DNA of 64,000 bases from Bradyrhizobium sp. BR13661 (GTDB lineage Bacteria > Pseudomonadota > Alphaproteobacteria > Rhizobiales > Xanthobacteraceae), in NCBI RefSeq assembly GCF_029892425.1, contig NZ_JARXWB010000024.1:1-64000 (forward strand), written 5' to 3'. The notes under the pieces were generated by a model, which was not told the DNA's origin, searched no databases, and saw only the letters and a program-made list of their open reading frames with translations. This document shows, in pieces, positions 8,426 through 20,726 of this stretch; the stretch's first letter is position 1; each line of letters starts with the position of its first letter. A program made the position numbers and the translations under genes.

Positions 8426-9546
8426 CAGATTACACTCTCAGGCTTGGCGTCGCGGGCAACCAGCCAGTCGGCAATGCTCTGACTGAGCTTCCCCTGTGAT
8501 TTACTCGAGACGAACAGGCCGACATGGCCTCCGGGCAGCGGGATTTCGGTATAATCCGTGCTGCCAACCTTCGCGCCAAGCGCGCGCGAGCAGTCCGGCG
8601 GAATGATGTGATCGTCCAGCGCGAAGACATTGAGCACCGGAGCCGTGATGGACTTCAAGTCGACCTGACGGCCGGACAGCACGAAGCTGCCATCCACCAG
8701 GCGATTTTCTTGATACAGTTCCTTTAGCCACTGTTTCGCCGCCTCACCGGGATGGTGCGGCCGATCCGCCAGCCACTTCTCCATCCGCAGGAAATTCATG
8801 AATTTCGCCTCATCGTCGACGACGTCGATGAGGTCGACATTGTATTTCGTCAACGAGCGCATCGGCGTCATCATCGAAAACACCGAGCTCATGAATTCGC
8901 CGGGCAGCACGCCGTAGGTATCGACCAGCTTGTCGATATCCTCGGAGTCGAGGCTGCGGGTCCAAACGTTCAGAAAACCGTGATGCGCGGCCTTGTCCTT
9001 GACGTCGGCATGAAAATCGATCGGGGTGATGGTGATGACGAGGTTCTTCACCTTCTCCGGATGCAAGGCAGCATAGCACGTCGTAAAGACACCGCCTTCG
9101 CAGATACCGAGTAGCGTCACCTTGTCGTGCCCCGTCTCCTGGGCGATGCGATCGACGGCGGCATCGATGTAGTCGTCGACGTAGTCGTCGATGCTGAGCC
9201 ACCGTTCGGCCCGGCTCGGTTGGCCCCAGTCGATCAGCCAGAGATCAAGGCCCTTCGACAGCAGGCTGCGCACCAATGAGCGATCGGGCTGAAGATCAGC
9301 CATGGTGTATCGTCCGATCAGGCCGTAGGCCAGAAGTACGGGCGTCTTCGCCGTCGCTTCCGCCATAGGCTCGTAACGGAACAACTCCACCTTGTCGCGG
9401 CGCATCACGAGATGCTTCGGCGTCGTGCCGATGCTCACATCCTCATCTCTCGTATTGGCGATGAGCTGCGTCGCCTTGAACATTTTTTCGGCGTTTGACG
9501 CCATGTCACGGGCGAAACGCGAGGCTTGGTTCTCCTGATCGCTCAT
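8425..9546 (-). CDS. phaC: Class III poly(R)-hydroxyalkanoate synthase, subunit PhaC
   Basis: 373 residues, the size of class III PhaC, which polymerises hydroxyacyl-CoA at the granule surface together with PhaE. The lipase-like box is GICEGG with the catalytic Cys149; the aspartate is in FALDDHIIPP and the histidine in LPGGHVGLF, giving the Cys-Asp-His triad. The start overlaps the end of phaE by four bases (ATGA), a sign of translational coupling. Class III synthases need PhaE, and both are present and intact. The surrounding acetate-activation genes fit a supply of acetyl-CoA-derived monomers. Confidence 0.9.
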   Translation of the reverse strand: MSDQENQASRFARDMASNAEKMFKATQLIANTRDEDVSIGTTPKHLVMRRDKVELFRYEPMAEATAKTPVLLAYGLIGRYTMADLQPDRSLVRSLLSKGLDLWLIDWGQPSRAERWLSIDDYVDDYIDAAVDRIAQETGHDKVTLLGICEGGVFTTCYAALHPEKVKNLVITITPIDFHADVKDKAAHHGFLNVWTRSLDSEDIDKLVDTYGVLPGEFMSSVFSMMTPMRSLTKYNVDLIDVVDDEAKFMNFLRMEKWLADRPHHPGEAAKQWLKELYQENRLVDGSFVLSGRQVDLKSITAPVLNVFALDDHIIPPDCSRALGAKVGSTDYTEIPLPGGHVGLFVSSKSQGKLSQSIADWLVARDAKPESVI

Positions 9547-10217
9547 AGCGGGCCTTCGATCTTCCGGTCTCGCGCCTGACGGCCGAGCGCACGGACCTCA
9601 CGACGCAACTCGGTCAACTGGCGCGTTACGTCATCGAAATCCTTGCGGCTGGGCAGACCGAACATCGCCGAGGCCGCCTCCGCGACGTCATCCTGCCGGC
9701 TTCGCAACTGTAATCCGGCCTGTAACAGCTCCTTCTGGGCCTGGAGAAAGCCGTCCGTGCGTTGGTTCCGAATCAATTCCTCATTCGATATCGCGCTCCA
9801 CTTGGCAAACGCCTCACGCCAATCCGGCGCCGGCGTCTCGGTCGTACCCGTCGAGGACATTGCCTCAAAAAACCGTTTCGAGGCCTCCGCCCACGGCGCG
9901 GAGGCGACCGCATTGTAACTCGCAAGCCGCTGGCGCATCTCGATCCAGGCGCCAAAGACCAGCGCCATTTTCCGGTCGATGTCCCAGACATCGGCAAGCC
10001 GCGGCCCCTGCGCCATCCGCTCGATGGTAGCAGACAGTTCGTTGCCATCGCCGAAACCGCCGGGCTTCTCCGACAAACGAGCCAGCATGAATGGGGCCAT
10101 CGAACCCGACCACGCCTCGGCCATGCGGTTCGAGGATTCGGCCATCGTCTGCCACAGCTTCGCCCATTCAAGCGCGGGCTCGGCATCCGCGGCAGGCGAT
10201 TTGTCTCTCTCGCTCAT
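9543..10217 (-). CDS. phaE: Class III PHA synthase subunit PhaE
   Basis: About 224 residues, helical and tryptophan-rich at the N-terminus (ALEWAKLWQTMAESSNRMAEAW), with a conserved-looking C-terminal half containing VDV-type helices and FGLPSRKDFDDVTRQL, as in PhaE proteins that activate PhaC. It lies directly before phaC with a four-base overlap. The start chosen is the ATG at 10217, preceded by GAGGAGCACG; an upstream TTG in the same frame has no ribosome site. PhaE sequences vary, so the call depends on both similarity and position. Confidence 0.82.
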   Translation of the reverse strand: MSERDKSPAADAEPALEWAKLWQTMAESSNRMAEAWSGSMAPFMLARLSEKPGGFGDGNELSATIERMAQGPRLADVWDIDRKMALVFGAWIEMRQRLASYNAVASAPWAEASKRFFEAMSSTGTTETPAPDWREAFAKWSAISNEELIRNQRTDGFLQAQKELLQAGLQLRSRQDDVAEAASAMFGLPSRKDFDDVTRQLTELRREVRALGRQARDRKIEGPL

Positions 10218-10271
10218 CGTGCTCCTCACACTGGAACTTCGCTCAAAAGCGAATTCCAACCATCGCTTCGA

Positions 10272-11444
10272 TCAGGCGGCGGCCCGGTTTCCGAAAGCTT
10301 CCGTGTAGATCGCCAGGGCATCATCGAAGCTGACTTCGCGTGGATTGTTGACGAGAAGCCGCGTCTGCTTCATCGCATCCTCGGCGAGCTTCTTCAGGTC
10401 GCTCCTTGCGATGCCGACATCCGCAAGCGACGCCGGCACGTTGCAATCCCGGCAAATCGCCGCGATGGCGTCGACGAACAGCCGCGCCCGCTGGCTGACG
10501 TTCATTCCCTCCGACTTGGGATCGACGATCGGCGCCAGCTCGGCGTAGAGCCCTTCCGCTTCCGGTAAATTGAAGCGCAGCACCTGCGTCAGGACCAGGG
10601 CGTTCGACAAGCCATGCGGCACGTGGAATATCGCGCCGATCGGATAGGCGAGCGCATGGACCGCGGCGACCGGCGAATTGGCGAAGGCCATCCCGGCGAG
10701 CATCGAACCGAGCAGCATCTGCGAGCGCGCCTCGAGGTTCGAGCCGTCGGCGCAAACCGTGCGGACGTTAGCCGACAGCAAGGCAAGGGCCTGCCGTGCG
10801 AGCTGGTCTGACATCGGATTTTTCCTGTGCTTGCTGGTATAGGCCTCGATCGCGTGCACCATGGCGTCGATGCCGGTCGCAGCCGTGACGTGGGCGGGCA
10901 AGCCAAGCGTCAACTCCGGATCAAGGATCGCCCAATCCGGCAGCAATTTGGGCGAGACAACGCCCTTCTTTTCTGTCGTCGGCGTCGTGACGATCGCAAT
11001 CGGCGTCACTTCCGAGCCGGTGCCGGCCGTCGTCGGCGCCAGCAACAGCGGAAGGCGTTCACCCTTGGCAAGGCCGACGCCATAAATATCGTCGAGGCGA
11101 TCAGGGGTTTTGGCCAGATAAGCCACCAGCTTCGCGGTATCGAGCGCACTGCCGCCTCCGATCGAGGCGACCAGTTCGATTTCCTTGTCGCGGCAAAGCG
11201 CGACTGCCCGCTCGATGATATGCGACGGCGGATCCGCCTCCACATCGTCGAATACCGTGAGTTCGCAACCATCAGCGACGAGGCCTGCTTCGGCATTTTT
11301 CGTCAGACCCGCGTTGCGCACTCCCTTGTCGGTGACCAGCAGGACACGCTTGGCGCCGTATCCTGCAACCAGCTCGGCCAGCTTTTTCGACGCGCCTGCC
11401 TCGAACAGGATGTTGGGCGGCGCCTGAAAGGTGAAAGCTTTCAT
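10272..11444 (-). CDS. Iron-containing alcohol dehydrogenase
   Basis: A 390-residue type III alcohol dehydrogenase. NAD binding is indicated by SIGGGSALDTAKLVAYL (about 95-112) and PTTAGTGSEVTP. The metal ligands are seen in TGIDAMVHAIEAY (Asp and His) and in VHALAYPIGAIFHVPHGLSN (two His). It oxidises alcohols or reduces aldehydes, possibly also 4-hydroxybutyrate/succinate semialdehyde, which would link it with gabD in the same run; that link is inferred. Its start overlaps the adk stop by four bases and phaE follows after 54 bp. Confidence 0.88.
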   Translation of the reverse strand: MKAFTFQAPPNILFEAGASKKLAELVAGYGAKRVLLVTDKGVRNAGLTKNAEAGLVADGCELTVFDDVEADPPSHIIERAVALCRDKEIELVASIGGGSALDTAKLVAYLAKTPDRLDDIYGVGLAKGERLPLLLAPTTAGTGSEVTPIAIVTTPTTEKKGVVSPKLLPDWAILDPELTLGLPAHVTAATGIDAMVHAIEAYTSKHRKNPMSDQLARQALALLSANVRTVCADGSNLEARSQMLLGSMLAGMAFANSPVAAVHALAYPIGAIFHVPHGLSNALVLTQVLRFNLPEAEGLYAELAPIVDPKSEGMNVSQRARLFVDAIAAICRDCNVPASLADVGIARSDLKKLAEDAMKQTRLLVNNPREVSFDDALAIYTEAFGNRAAA

Positions 11445-12055
11445 CTGACATCACTCCTGTTCTGATCGGACGGCAAAGCGGCAAGCGCGGCAGTGAGTTC
11501 TTTGGTCACGACGTCGATCGGCTGCAAACCGTCGACGACATTGAGCAGCCCTTGCGACCGGTAGTATTCGGTGACGGGTGCGGTTTGTTCGCGGTAGACG
11601 TCGAGCCGGGTCTTGAAGACCTCGGGATTGTCGTCGCGGCGCACGGGCTCGCCTCTGCTTGCCGCTTCTTCGGCGCGGCCCCTGATGCGGTCGAGCAGCG
11701 CATCTTCGTCGACTTCCAACTCGAGCACCGCATCGAGCTTGATACCTCGGGTGGTGAGTTCCTGATCGAGCGCTTCGGCCTGCGCGACCGTCCGCGGAAA
11801 GCCGTCAAGGATAAAGCCGCTTGCCGCATCCGAATGGTCGATCCGGTTGGCGATGACCGACACCACGACATCATCGGGCACCAGTTCGCCGCGATCCATG
11901 ATGTGCTTGACGCGCAGTCCCGCAGCCGTGCCTTCCGCGACCGCCTCGCGCAGCATGTCGCCGGTCGACAATTGCGGGATGGCAAATCGAGTAACGATTC
12001 TCGTTGCCTGCGTACCCTTGCCTGCGCCTGGCGGCCCCAACAGAACCAGTCTCAT
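11441..12055 (-). CDS. adk: Adenylate kinase
   Basis: About 204 residues. The P-loop GPPGAGKGTQ is at residues 7-16, followed by the AMP-site segment PQLSTGDMLREAV and the GFPRTVAQAEAL motif. It interconverts AMP + ATP and 2 ADP. The start at 12055 (MRLVLLGPPG) is chosen; the frame is open further upstream but that part overlaps the end of ppa. The short lid lacks zinc cysteines. It sits between ppa and the alcohol dehydrogenase behind acs, not in a ribosomal-protein operon where the housekeeping adk usually lies, so it is probably a second copy dedicated to recycling AMP made by acetate activation (inference). Confidence 0.92.
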   Translation of the reverse strand: MRLVLLGPPGAGKGTQATRIVTRFAIPQLSTGDMLREAVAEGTAAGLRVKHIMDRGELVPDDVVVSVIANRIDHSDAASGFILDGFPRTVAQAEALDQELTTRGIKLDAVLELEVDEDALLDRIRGRAEEAASRGEPVRRDDNPEVFKTRLDVYREQTAPVTEYYRSQGLLNVVDGLQPIDVVTKELTAALAALPSDQNRSDVR

Positions 12056-12077
12056 CTCAATTCCCCATGTATGGATT

Positions 12078-12605
12078 TCAATTCTTTGCCCGCTCGATTG
12101 CATCAACGATAAGCTGGCGCGCTTCGGTGCTGTCGCCCCAGCCGATCACCTTCACCCACTTCCCCGGCTCCAGGTCCTTGTAGTGTTCAAAGAAGTGCTG
12201 GATCTGCTCGATCGTGATTTGCGGCATGTCGGCTATCCCGGTGACGTGGGCGTAGCGCATCGTCAGTTTCGGCATCGGCACGGCAATGATCTTCTCATCA
12301 CCCCCGCCCTCGTCATCCATCTTGAGCACGCCGATCGGCCGGACATTGATCACCGCGCCCGGCACAATGGGCCGTGAATTCGCCACCAGGACGTCGATCG
12401 GATCGCCATCATCCGAAAGGGTATGCGGAACGAAGCCGTAATTTCCGGGATAGCGCATCGGCGTGTACAGGAAACGATCGACAAACAGCGCCCCTGCCGC
12501 CTTGTTCATCTCGTATTTGATCGGCTCGCCGCCGATCGGAACTTCAATGATGACATTGACGTCTTCAGGCGGATTGTCGCCGATCGCAATCGCCTCGATA
12601 TTCAT
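12078..12605 (-). CDS. ppa: Inorganic pyrophosphatase, family I
   Basis: A 175-residue soluble pyrophosphatase. The active-site signature DDGDPIDVLVANSRPI is at about residues 64-79, with GNYGFVPHTLSDDG before it. The length is normal. The start overlaps the acs stop by four bases, and adk follows after 22 bp. Hydrolysing the PPi released by Acs pulls acetyl-CoA formation forward, so the acs-ppa-adk order is functionally coherent. Confidence 0.95.
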   Translation of the reverse strand: MNIEAIAIGDNPPEDVNVIIEVPIGGEPIKYEMNKAAGALFVDRFLYTPMRYPGNYGFVPHTLSDDGDPIDVLVANSRPIVPGAVINVRPIGVLKMDDEGGGDEKIIAVPMPKLTMRYAHVTGIADMPQITIEQIQHFFEHYKDLEPGKWVKVIGWGDSTEARQLIVDAIERAKN

Positions 12606-14572
12606 TTCAACGCCGCCTTTTGCCCGTGCCGGTTCTTGATCAGGTCGTCGACCACGGCCGGATCGGCGAGCGTAGAAGTGTCACCAAGGGCGCCAACCTC
12701 ATTCTCTGCGATCTTGCGCAGGATGCGGCGCATGATCTTTCCGGAGCGGGTCTTAGGCAGGCCCGGGGCGAACTGGATGACATCGGGTGCTGCGATCGGG
12801 CCGATCTCCTTGCGCACCCAGGCCACCAGCTCCTTGCGCAACTCCCCGGATGGCTCCGCATCCGCCATCAAGGTGACGTAAGCGTAGATGCCCTGCCCCT
12901 TGATATCGTGTGGAAAGCCGACGACGGCGGCTTCGGAGACCTTTTGATGAGCGACCAGCGCGCTTTCAACTTCGGCGGTCCCCATGCGATGGCCGGACAC
13001 GTTGATGACGTCATCGACGCGGCCGGTGATCCAGTAATATCCGTCCGCATCGCGACGGCAGCCATCACCGGTGAAATATTTGCCCTTGTAGGTCGCAAAA
13101 TAGGTCTGCATGAACCGCTCGTGGTCGCCATAGACCGTGCGCATCTGGCCCGGCCAGGAGTCGGCAATGACGAGGTTACCTTCGCATGCACCCGTCAGCA
13201 CGGCGCCACTTGCATCCACCACTTCCGGCATCACACCGAAAAACGGCAGGGTTGCCGACCCCGGCTTCAGGGCTGTCGCGCCGGGAAGCGGCGAGATCAG
13301 AATGCCGCCGGTCTCGGTTTGCCACCAGGTATCGACGATCGGGCAGCGCCCGTCTCCGACGACGCGGTGATACCATTCCCAGGCTTCCGGATTGATGGGT
13401 TCGCCGACCGAGCCAAGCAGCCGCAACGACGCACGGCTGGTCTGCTTGACCGGTCCTTCGCCCGCGCCCATCAACGAGCGGATCGCGGTCGGCGCGGTAT
13501 AGAAGATGTTGACCTTGTGCTTGTCGACGACATCCCAAAACCGCGACATTGACGGATAGTTCGGGATACCCTCGAACATCAGCGTGGTCGCGCCGTTGGC
13601 CAGCGGCCCATAGACGATGTAGCTGTGGCCGGTGACCCAGCCGACGTCGGCCGTGCACCAGTAGATGTCGCCATCGTGATAGTCGAATACATACTGATGC
13701 GTCATTGACGCAAAGACGAGATAGCCGCCGGTGGTGTGGACGACGCCCTTTGGGGCACCCGTTGAGCCCGACGTGTAGAGGATGAACAGCGGGTCCTCCG
13801 CGTTCATTTCGGCGAACCGACACTTGTTGGATACCTTTGCCGTTTCATCGCCGTACCAGACGTCGCGGCCATCGACCCAGTCGATCGGACCGCCGGAGCG
13901 CTTGACCACGATCATGGTCTTCACGATGCCGGCTGCTTTCCTGGCCGCCTCGTCGGCATTGACCTTTAACGGCACCTTGCGACCACCGCGCAAACCTTCG
14001 TCAGCGGTAATCACGACTTTGGACTTGCAGCCTTCGATGCGTCCGGCCAGCGCATCCGGCGAGAACCCGCCGAACACGATGGAATGGACTGCCCCGATCC
14101 GCGCGCAAGCCAGCATGGCGTAGGCAGCTTCCGGGACCATGGGCAGATAGATTGTGACCGTATCGCCCTTCTTCACGCCGTGATTTTTCAGCACATTCGC
14201 AAGGCGGCAGACCTGATCGTGCAGCTGCCGGTAAGTGATCTTCTTCGATTCGCCGGGATCGTCGCTCTCCCAGATGATCGCCACCTGGTCGGCACGCTCA
14301 GCGAGGTGCCGGTCGATGCAGTTCGCCGACACATTTGTGATGCCGTCCTCGAACCATTTGATCGAAACCTTGCCGGGCTCGAAACAGGTGTTCTTCACCT
14401 TGGTGAAGGGTTTGATCCAGTCTATTCGCTTGCCATGATACCCCCAAAACTCTTCGGGCGCAGACGCAGAAAACTCGTACATTTCTTTGTACTTCGACGC
14501 ATCGACGTGAGCGTGTTCAGCCCACTCCGGCGACACGTCATAGATCTGTGTGTCTGACTTTTCCGTGCTCAC
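12602..14572 (-). CDS. acs: Acetyl-CoA synthetase (AMP-forming)
   Basis: About 656 residues, the standard size. It makes acetyl-CoA from acetate, ATP and CoA through acetyl-AMP. The AMP-binding loop is LFILYTSGSTGAPKGVVH, the adenylation motif DTWWQTETGG follows, then YFTGDGCRRDADGYYWITGR, and the C-terminal lysine loop KTRSGKIMRRILRK, where acetylation normally regulates the enzyme. The start chosen is a GTG at 14572 (VSTEKSDTQ) because GGAGGCTCCAGA precedes it; the longer frame to 14644 has no ribosome site. It heads the tightly packed run ending with gabD. Confidence 0.95.
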   Translation of the reverse strand: MSTEKSDTQIYDVSPEWAEHAHVDASKYKEMYEFSASAPEEFWGYHGKRIDWIKPFTKVKNTCFEPGKVSIKWFEDGITNVSANCIDRHLAERADQVAIIWESDDPGESKKITYRQLHDQVCRLANVLKNHGVKKGDTVTIYLPMVPEAAYAMLACARIGAVHSIVFGGFSPDALAGRIEGCKSKVVITADEGLRGGRKVPLKVNADEAARKAAGIVKTMIVVKRSGGPIDWVDGRDVWYGDETAKVSNKCRFAEMNAEDPLFILYTSGSTGAPKGVVHTTGGYLVFASMTHQYVFDYHDGDIYWCTADVGWVTGHSYIVYGPLANGATTLMFEGIPNYPSMSRFWDVVDKHKVNIFYTAPTAIRSLMGAGEGPVKQTSRASLRLLGSVGEPINPEAWEWYHRVVGDGRCPIVDTWWQTETGGILISPLPGATALKPGSATLPFFGVMPEVVDASGAVLTGACEGNLVIADSWPGQMRTVYGDHERFMQTYFATYKGKYFTGDGCRRDADGYYWITGRVDDVINVSGHRMGTAEVESALVAHQKVSEAAVVGFPHDIKGQGIYAYVTLMADAEPSGELRKELVAWVRKEIGPIAAPDVIQFAPGLPKTRSGKIMRRILRKIAENEVGALGDTSTLADPAVVDDLIKNRHGQKAALK

Positions 14573-14682
14573 TCTGGAGCCTCCTCGACGAACAGATGAT
14601 GCCGTTACCGTCCACGCTCCAAGCGAGCGCAGGCAGCGTTCCATATTCGAACGATGGGAGCTTCGCTTTGGCCCGACCCGTT

Positions 14683-15051
14683 CTATTTATTCAGGTCAAC
14701 CGCCGCCGGTTGGCTCATTGCACTTCCAAGCTCACGAAACTGCGCATTCATTTTTTCCATCTGTTCCTTGAGGTGGCTTTGATAGACAGCGCCCATTTCC
14801 TGCGGGTCTTTCGCATGCAACAGCTTTTGCGCAAGTTCGAACCCGGCAGCCACATTGGCTTCGGCGAACGCCACCGCCTTTTCATTCATCTCTTTCGCGC
14901 TTGAATAAGTTGCGCGAACGCCGGAATCGGCCTTCTCCCTCAGCTTCTGGGATTCCGTCATGTAGTTCGACACGGCCTCCTTGGCCTTATCGAGTGTGGT
15001 TTGCGCCATTTCGCGCATCTTCTCGGCTTGCTCGTTGATCTGCTCACTCAT
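14683..15051 (-). CDS. Phasin-family PHA granule protein
   Basis: About 122 residues, almost wholly helical and amphipathic, without signal peptide or cysteines (MSEQINEQAEKMREMAQ, KADSGVRATYSSAKEMNE, AFAEANVAAGFELAQKLL). This pattern is that of phasin_2-type proteins, which coat PHA granules. It lies between the acetolactate synthase and acs, in the same direction as phaEC, which strengthens the call. The ATG at 15051 is taken instead of 15063. Confidence 0.82.
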   Translation of the reverse strand: MSEQINEQAEKMREMAQTTLDKAKEAVSNYMTESQKLREKADSGVRATYSSAKEMNEKAVAFAEANVAAGFELAQKLLHAKDPQEMGAVYQSHLKEQMEKMNAQFRELGSAMSQPAAVDLNK

Positions 15052-15114
15052 GGCACTCTCCATTTCCAGCGTTTGCGACTTCGGCGACTTCAGTAGAGTC
15101 TGTACGACGATTGC

Positions 15115-16773
15115 TCACGCGTCCGGTGCGACGACCTGTTTCAGCTTCTCGCGAAGCTCATCCACCAACACGCGGGTATTTTCGGTGTAATCAATGGGAA
15201 CCACGACAAGGTGCACGCCGCCGCCTTTGAACGCGTTTTCGAGCGTCGGGATCAAAGACGCCGTGCCTTCGACGCGTGAACCTTTGGCGCCATAGCTCTC
15301 GGCGTATTTGACGAAATCGGGATTGCCGAACGTCAGGCCGAAATCCGGGAAACTATCCACCGCCTGCTTCCAGCGGATCATGCCGTAGGCCGAATCTTCC
15401 AGGATCAGCACGACGAGATTGAGCTTGAGACGAACCGCGGTTTCCATTTCCTGCGAATTCATCATGAAGCCGCCATCGCCGCAGACCGCGAGCACCCGCC
15501 GCTCGGGATACAGCATCGCCGCCATCATGGCGGACGGCAACCCGGCGCCCATTGTCGCCAGCGCATTGTCCAGCAGCAGCGTGTTCGCCACATAGGTCCG
15601 GTAGTTGCGCGCGAACCAGATTTTGTACATCCCGTTGTCGAGGGCAACGATGCCGTCCTCGGGAATGACTTTTCGTACATCGTGCACGATGCGCTGCGGG
15701 GTCGGCGGCCACCGATCCTCGGTAGCCCGGTCGGAAAGGCGTTTCAAAATGCCTTCGCGAAGGCCGAGCAAAGCCCCGGCGTTGTGCAGTCGTCCCTCGA
15801 CGCGATCGGCCAGTAGTTCCAGGCTCGGCCCGACATCACCAACGACTTCGCATTGCGGAAAGTAAACCCGCTCCACATTGGCAGGCGTGTAGCTGACGTG
15901 GATCACCAGGGGACCCTTCGGGCCCATGATAAACGGCGGTTTCTCGATCGTGTCGTGACCGATAGCGATGATCAGATCGGCACGATCAACGGCCTCATGC
16001 ACGTAGTCTCTTTCGCTGAGCGCAGCCGTTCCCATATAGAGGTTGCCACCTCCGGGTACGGTTCCCTTCCCCATCTGTGTCGTGAAGAACGGGATTTGCG
16101 TACGGCGGACAAATCCGCCGATGCCTGCCGTGCTGCGGGGCCGGGACGCAGCGGCGCCGAGCATGATCAATGGCCGCTTGGCCTTGAGGATCATTTCAGC
16201 GGCGCGGTCCAGCGAGGCACGATGCGCGACCGGAATTTCGATCGGGTGTTGCGCCACCATCGCGACGTCTTCTGCTTCCTCGCCCGCGATGTCCTCAGGC
16301 AATTCCAGCAGGACCGGACCCGGCCGCTCTTCCATGGCAATCCGGAAGGCATCGCGAACGATGGTCGGAATGCTGCTCGTACTGACGATCTGGAGTGAGA
16401 GCTTGGTCAGCGGCTTGAAAGCGCTGACGACATCGACAATCTGGAATTTTGCTTGCCGACTGCTCATGATGCCCTTCTGGCCGGTGAGCATGATCATCGG
16501 CATGGCACCGAGCAGCGCATAGGCCGCACCGGTCGTGAGGTTCAATGCACCCGGACCGAGCGTGGTGATGCACACCCCGGGCTTGCCGGTCAGCCGGCCG
16601 TATGTCGCGGCCATGAAGGCCGCGCCCTGCTCATGCCGTGTCAGGATCAGCTTGATCGACGAATTGCGCAGGCTTTCCACGACATCCAGGTTTTCCTCGC
16701 CGGGAACCCCGAAAATCCGGTCGACGCCCTCGTTCTCGAGTGCGGCGACCAATAAATCTGATCCCTTTGGCAT
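15115..16773 (-). CDS. TPP-dependent acetolactate synthase large-subunit-type enzyme
   Basis: About 552 residues with the three TPP-enzyme domains. The N-terminal PYR domain has FGVPGEENLDVVESL and the catalytic glutamate in LTRHEQGAAFMA near residue 49; the C-terminal PP domain has the TPP/Mg motif VCGDGGFMMNSQEMETAVRL. It joins two pyruvates to acetolactate or a related substrate. No regulatory small subunit (IlvH) gene is adjacent, and the length fits the catabolic AlsS type. The start at 16773 has AGGAGAACGA in front; the longer frame does not. Its role beside PHA genes is unclear; it could dispose of pyruvate. Confidence 0.85.
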   Translation of the reverse strand: MPKGSDLLVAALENEGVDRIFGVPGEENLDVVESLRNSSIKLILTRHEQGAAFMAATYGRLTGKPGVCITTLGPGALNLTTGAAYALLGAMPMIMLTGQKGIMSSRQAKFQIVDVVSAFKPLTKLSLQIVSTSSIPTIVRDAFRIAMEERPGPVLLELPEDIAGEEAEDVAMVAQHPIEIPVAHRASLDRAAEMILKAKRPLIMLGAAASRPRSTAGIGGFVRRTQIPFFTTQMGKGTVPGGGNLYMGTAALSERDYVHEAVDRADLIIAIGHDTIEKPPFIMGPKGPLVIHVSYTPANVERVYFPQCEVVGDVGPSLELLADRVEGRLHNAGALLGLREGILKRLSDRATEDRWPPTPQRIVHDVRKVIPEDGIVALDNGMYKIWFARNYRTYVANTLLLDNALATMGAGLPSAMMAAMLYPERRVLAVCGDGGFMMNSQEMETAVRLKLNLVVLILEDSAYGMIRWKQAVDSFPDFGLTFGNPDFVKYAESYGAKGSRVEGTASLIPTLENAFKGGGVHLVVVPIDYTENTRVLVDELREKLKQVVAPDA

Positions 16774-16870
16774 TTCGTTCTCCTGATCTTGCAGTTCAGC
16801 GTAGTAGGTCAATTGTACTTCGAGGCGACACCAATCGCGCCCCAAGCTCGAATGGATTTCGCAATCCTAG

Positions 16871-17908
16871 CTATCCCAATCGCCGGATGATGCTTTGGGT
16901 GAAGTCGCTGGTGGACGCCTTGCCGCCCAGATCCGGCGTACGGACTCCATCCTTGCGCAGGACCTGATCGATAGCAGTTCTGAGACGGTTCGCGAGATCA
17001 GGCTGATCAATGTGCTCCAGCATCAGCCCGACCGCCAGCAGCAAAGCGAGCGGATTGGCGATTCCCTTGCCGGCGATGTCAGGCGCCGAACCGTGCACGG
17101 CTTCGAAGATCGCAGCATCCGGTCCGATATTGGCGCCGGGAGCCATACCGAGGCCGCCGACCAGTCCGGCGAGCTGATCGGACAGGATGTCACCGAACAA
17201 ATTGGTGGTGACGATGACGTCGAACTGCCAGGGATTCATGACGAGTTGCATCGCGGTCGCATCGACGATGCGATCGTCCATCTGGATCCTGCCCTCGTAT
17301 TTCTTCGCAATCTCGTGGCCGACCTCGAGAAATATGCCGGTCAACGCCTTCAGGACGTTGGCCTTGTGCACGACCGTCACCTTCTTGCGTCCGTTCTTCA
17401 GCGCATAGTCGAACGCGAATTCGATGATCTTGCGTGATCCCTCGCGGGTGTTGACCCCGGTCGAAATCGCGACCGCGTGAGGATCGTCTCCGATCGGAAT
17501 GTAATGTTCGAAGGCGACGTAAAGGCCGCCGAGATTCTCTCGCACCAGCACGATGTCGATATCATCGAATCGTCCGCCCGGAACCATGCTCCGAACCGGG
17601 CGCACATTGGCGTAAAGGCCGAACTCCTCGCGCAACCGAACATTGATCGAGCGGAATCCGCCGCCGACGGGCGTCGTCAACGGACCCTTCAAGGCAAGCC
17701 GCGTGCGCCGGATGCTCTCGAGCGTCGTCTCCGGCAACGGGTCATGACTTTCTTCAATGGCCGCCAACCCGCCCTGGCGGATTTCCCATTCGAACGGGGA
17801 GCCAAGCGCTTCGAGGATATCGACGGCCGATTTCACGATCTCCGGCCCGATACCGTCGCCTGGAATGAGCGTTGCGGGCAGCTTTCGCGATGATTTGTCA
17901 GTGGTCAT
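16871..17908 (-). CDS. NAD-dependent isocitrate dehydrogenase-type enzyme
   Basis: A 345-residue member of the isocitrate/isopropylmalate dehydrogenase family. It opens with TLIPGDGIGPEIVKSAVDIL; substrate-binding arginines lie in SINVRLREEFGLYANVRP and VLVRENLGGLYVAFEH; the catalytic Lys is in VVHKANVLKALTG and the metal aspartates in TTNLFGDILSDQLAGLVGG. The short form is typical of NAD-linked homo-oligomeric isocitrate dehydrogenases. It lies 33 bp after aconitase, which makes isocitrate the natural substrate. Tartrate or isopropylmalate dehydrogenase remain alternatives on sequence alone. Confidence 0.85.
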   Translation of the reverse strand: MTTDKSSRKLPATLIPGDGIGPEIVKSAVDILEALGSPFEWEIRQGGLAAIEESHDPLPETTLESIRRTRLALKGPLTTPVGGGFRSINVRLREEFGLYANVRPVRSMVPGGRFDDIDIVLVRENLGGLYVAFEHYIPIGDDPHAVAISTGVNTREGSRKIIEFAFDYALKNGRKKVTVVHKANVLKALTGIFLEVGHEIAKKYEGRIQMDDRIVDATAMQLVMNPWQFDVIVTTNLFGDILSDQLAGLVGGLGMAPGANIGPDAAIFEAVHGSAPDIAGKGIANPLALLLAVGLMLEHIDQPDLANRLRTAIDQVLRKDGVRTPDLGGKASTSDFTQSIIRRLG

Positions 17909-17941
17909 GGATGCTCTCTCGATGAAATGATCGGATGATAG

Positions 17942-20656
<2,715 letters not shown>

Positions 20657-20726
20657 GACGATATTCCTTCCGCATGAGGCTCAGGCTCACCGTGAACCCG
20701 GCCAAGGCTGAACAATTCCCGGATAT

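Noticed and set aside
12620..13552. Open frame of 310 codons opposite acs
   Set aside because: Shadow of the acetyl-CoA synthetase coding strand; no motif and no start signal.
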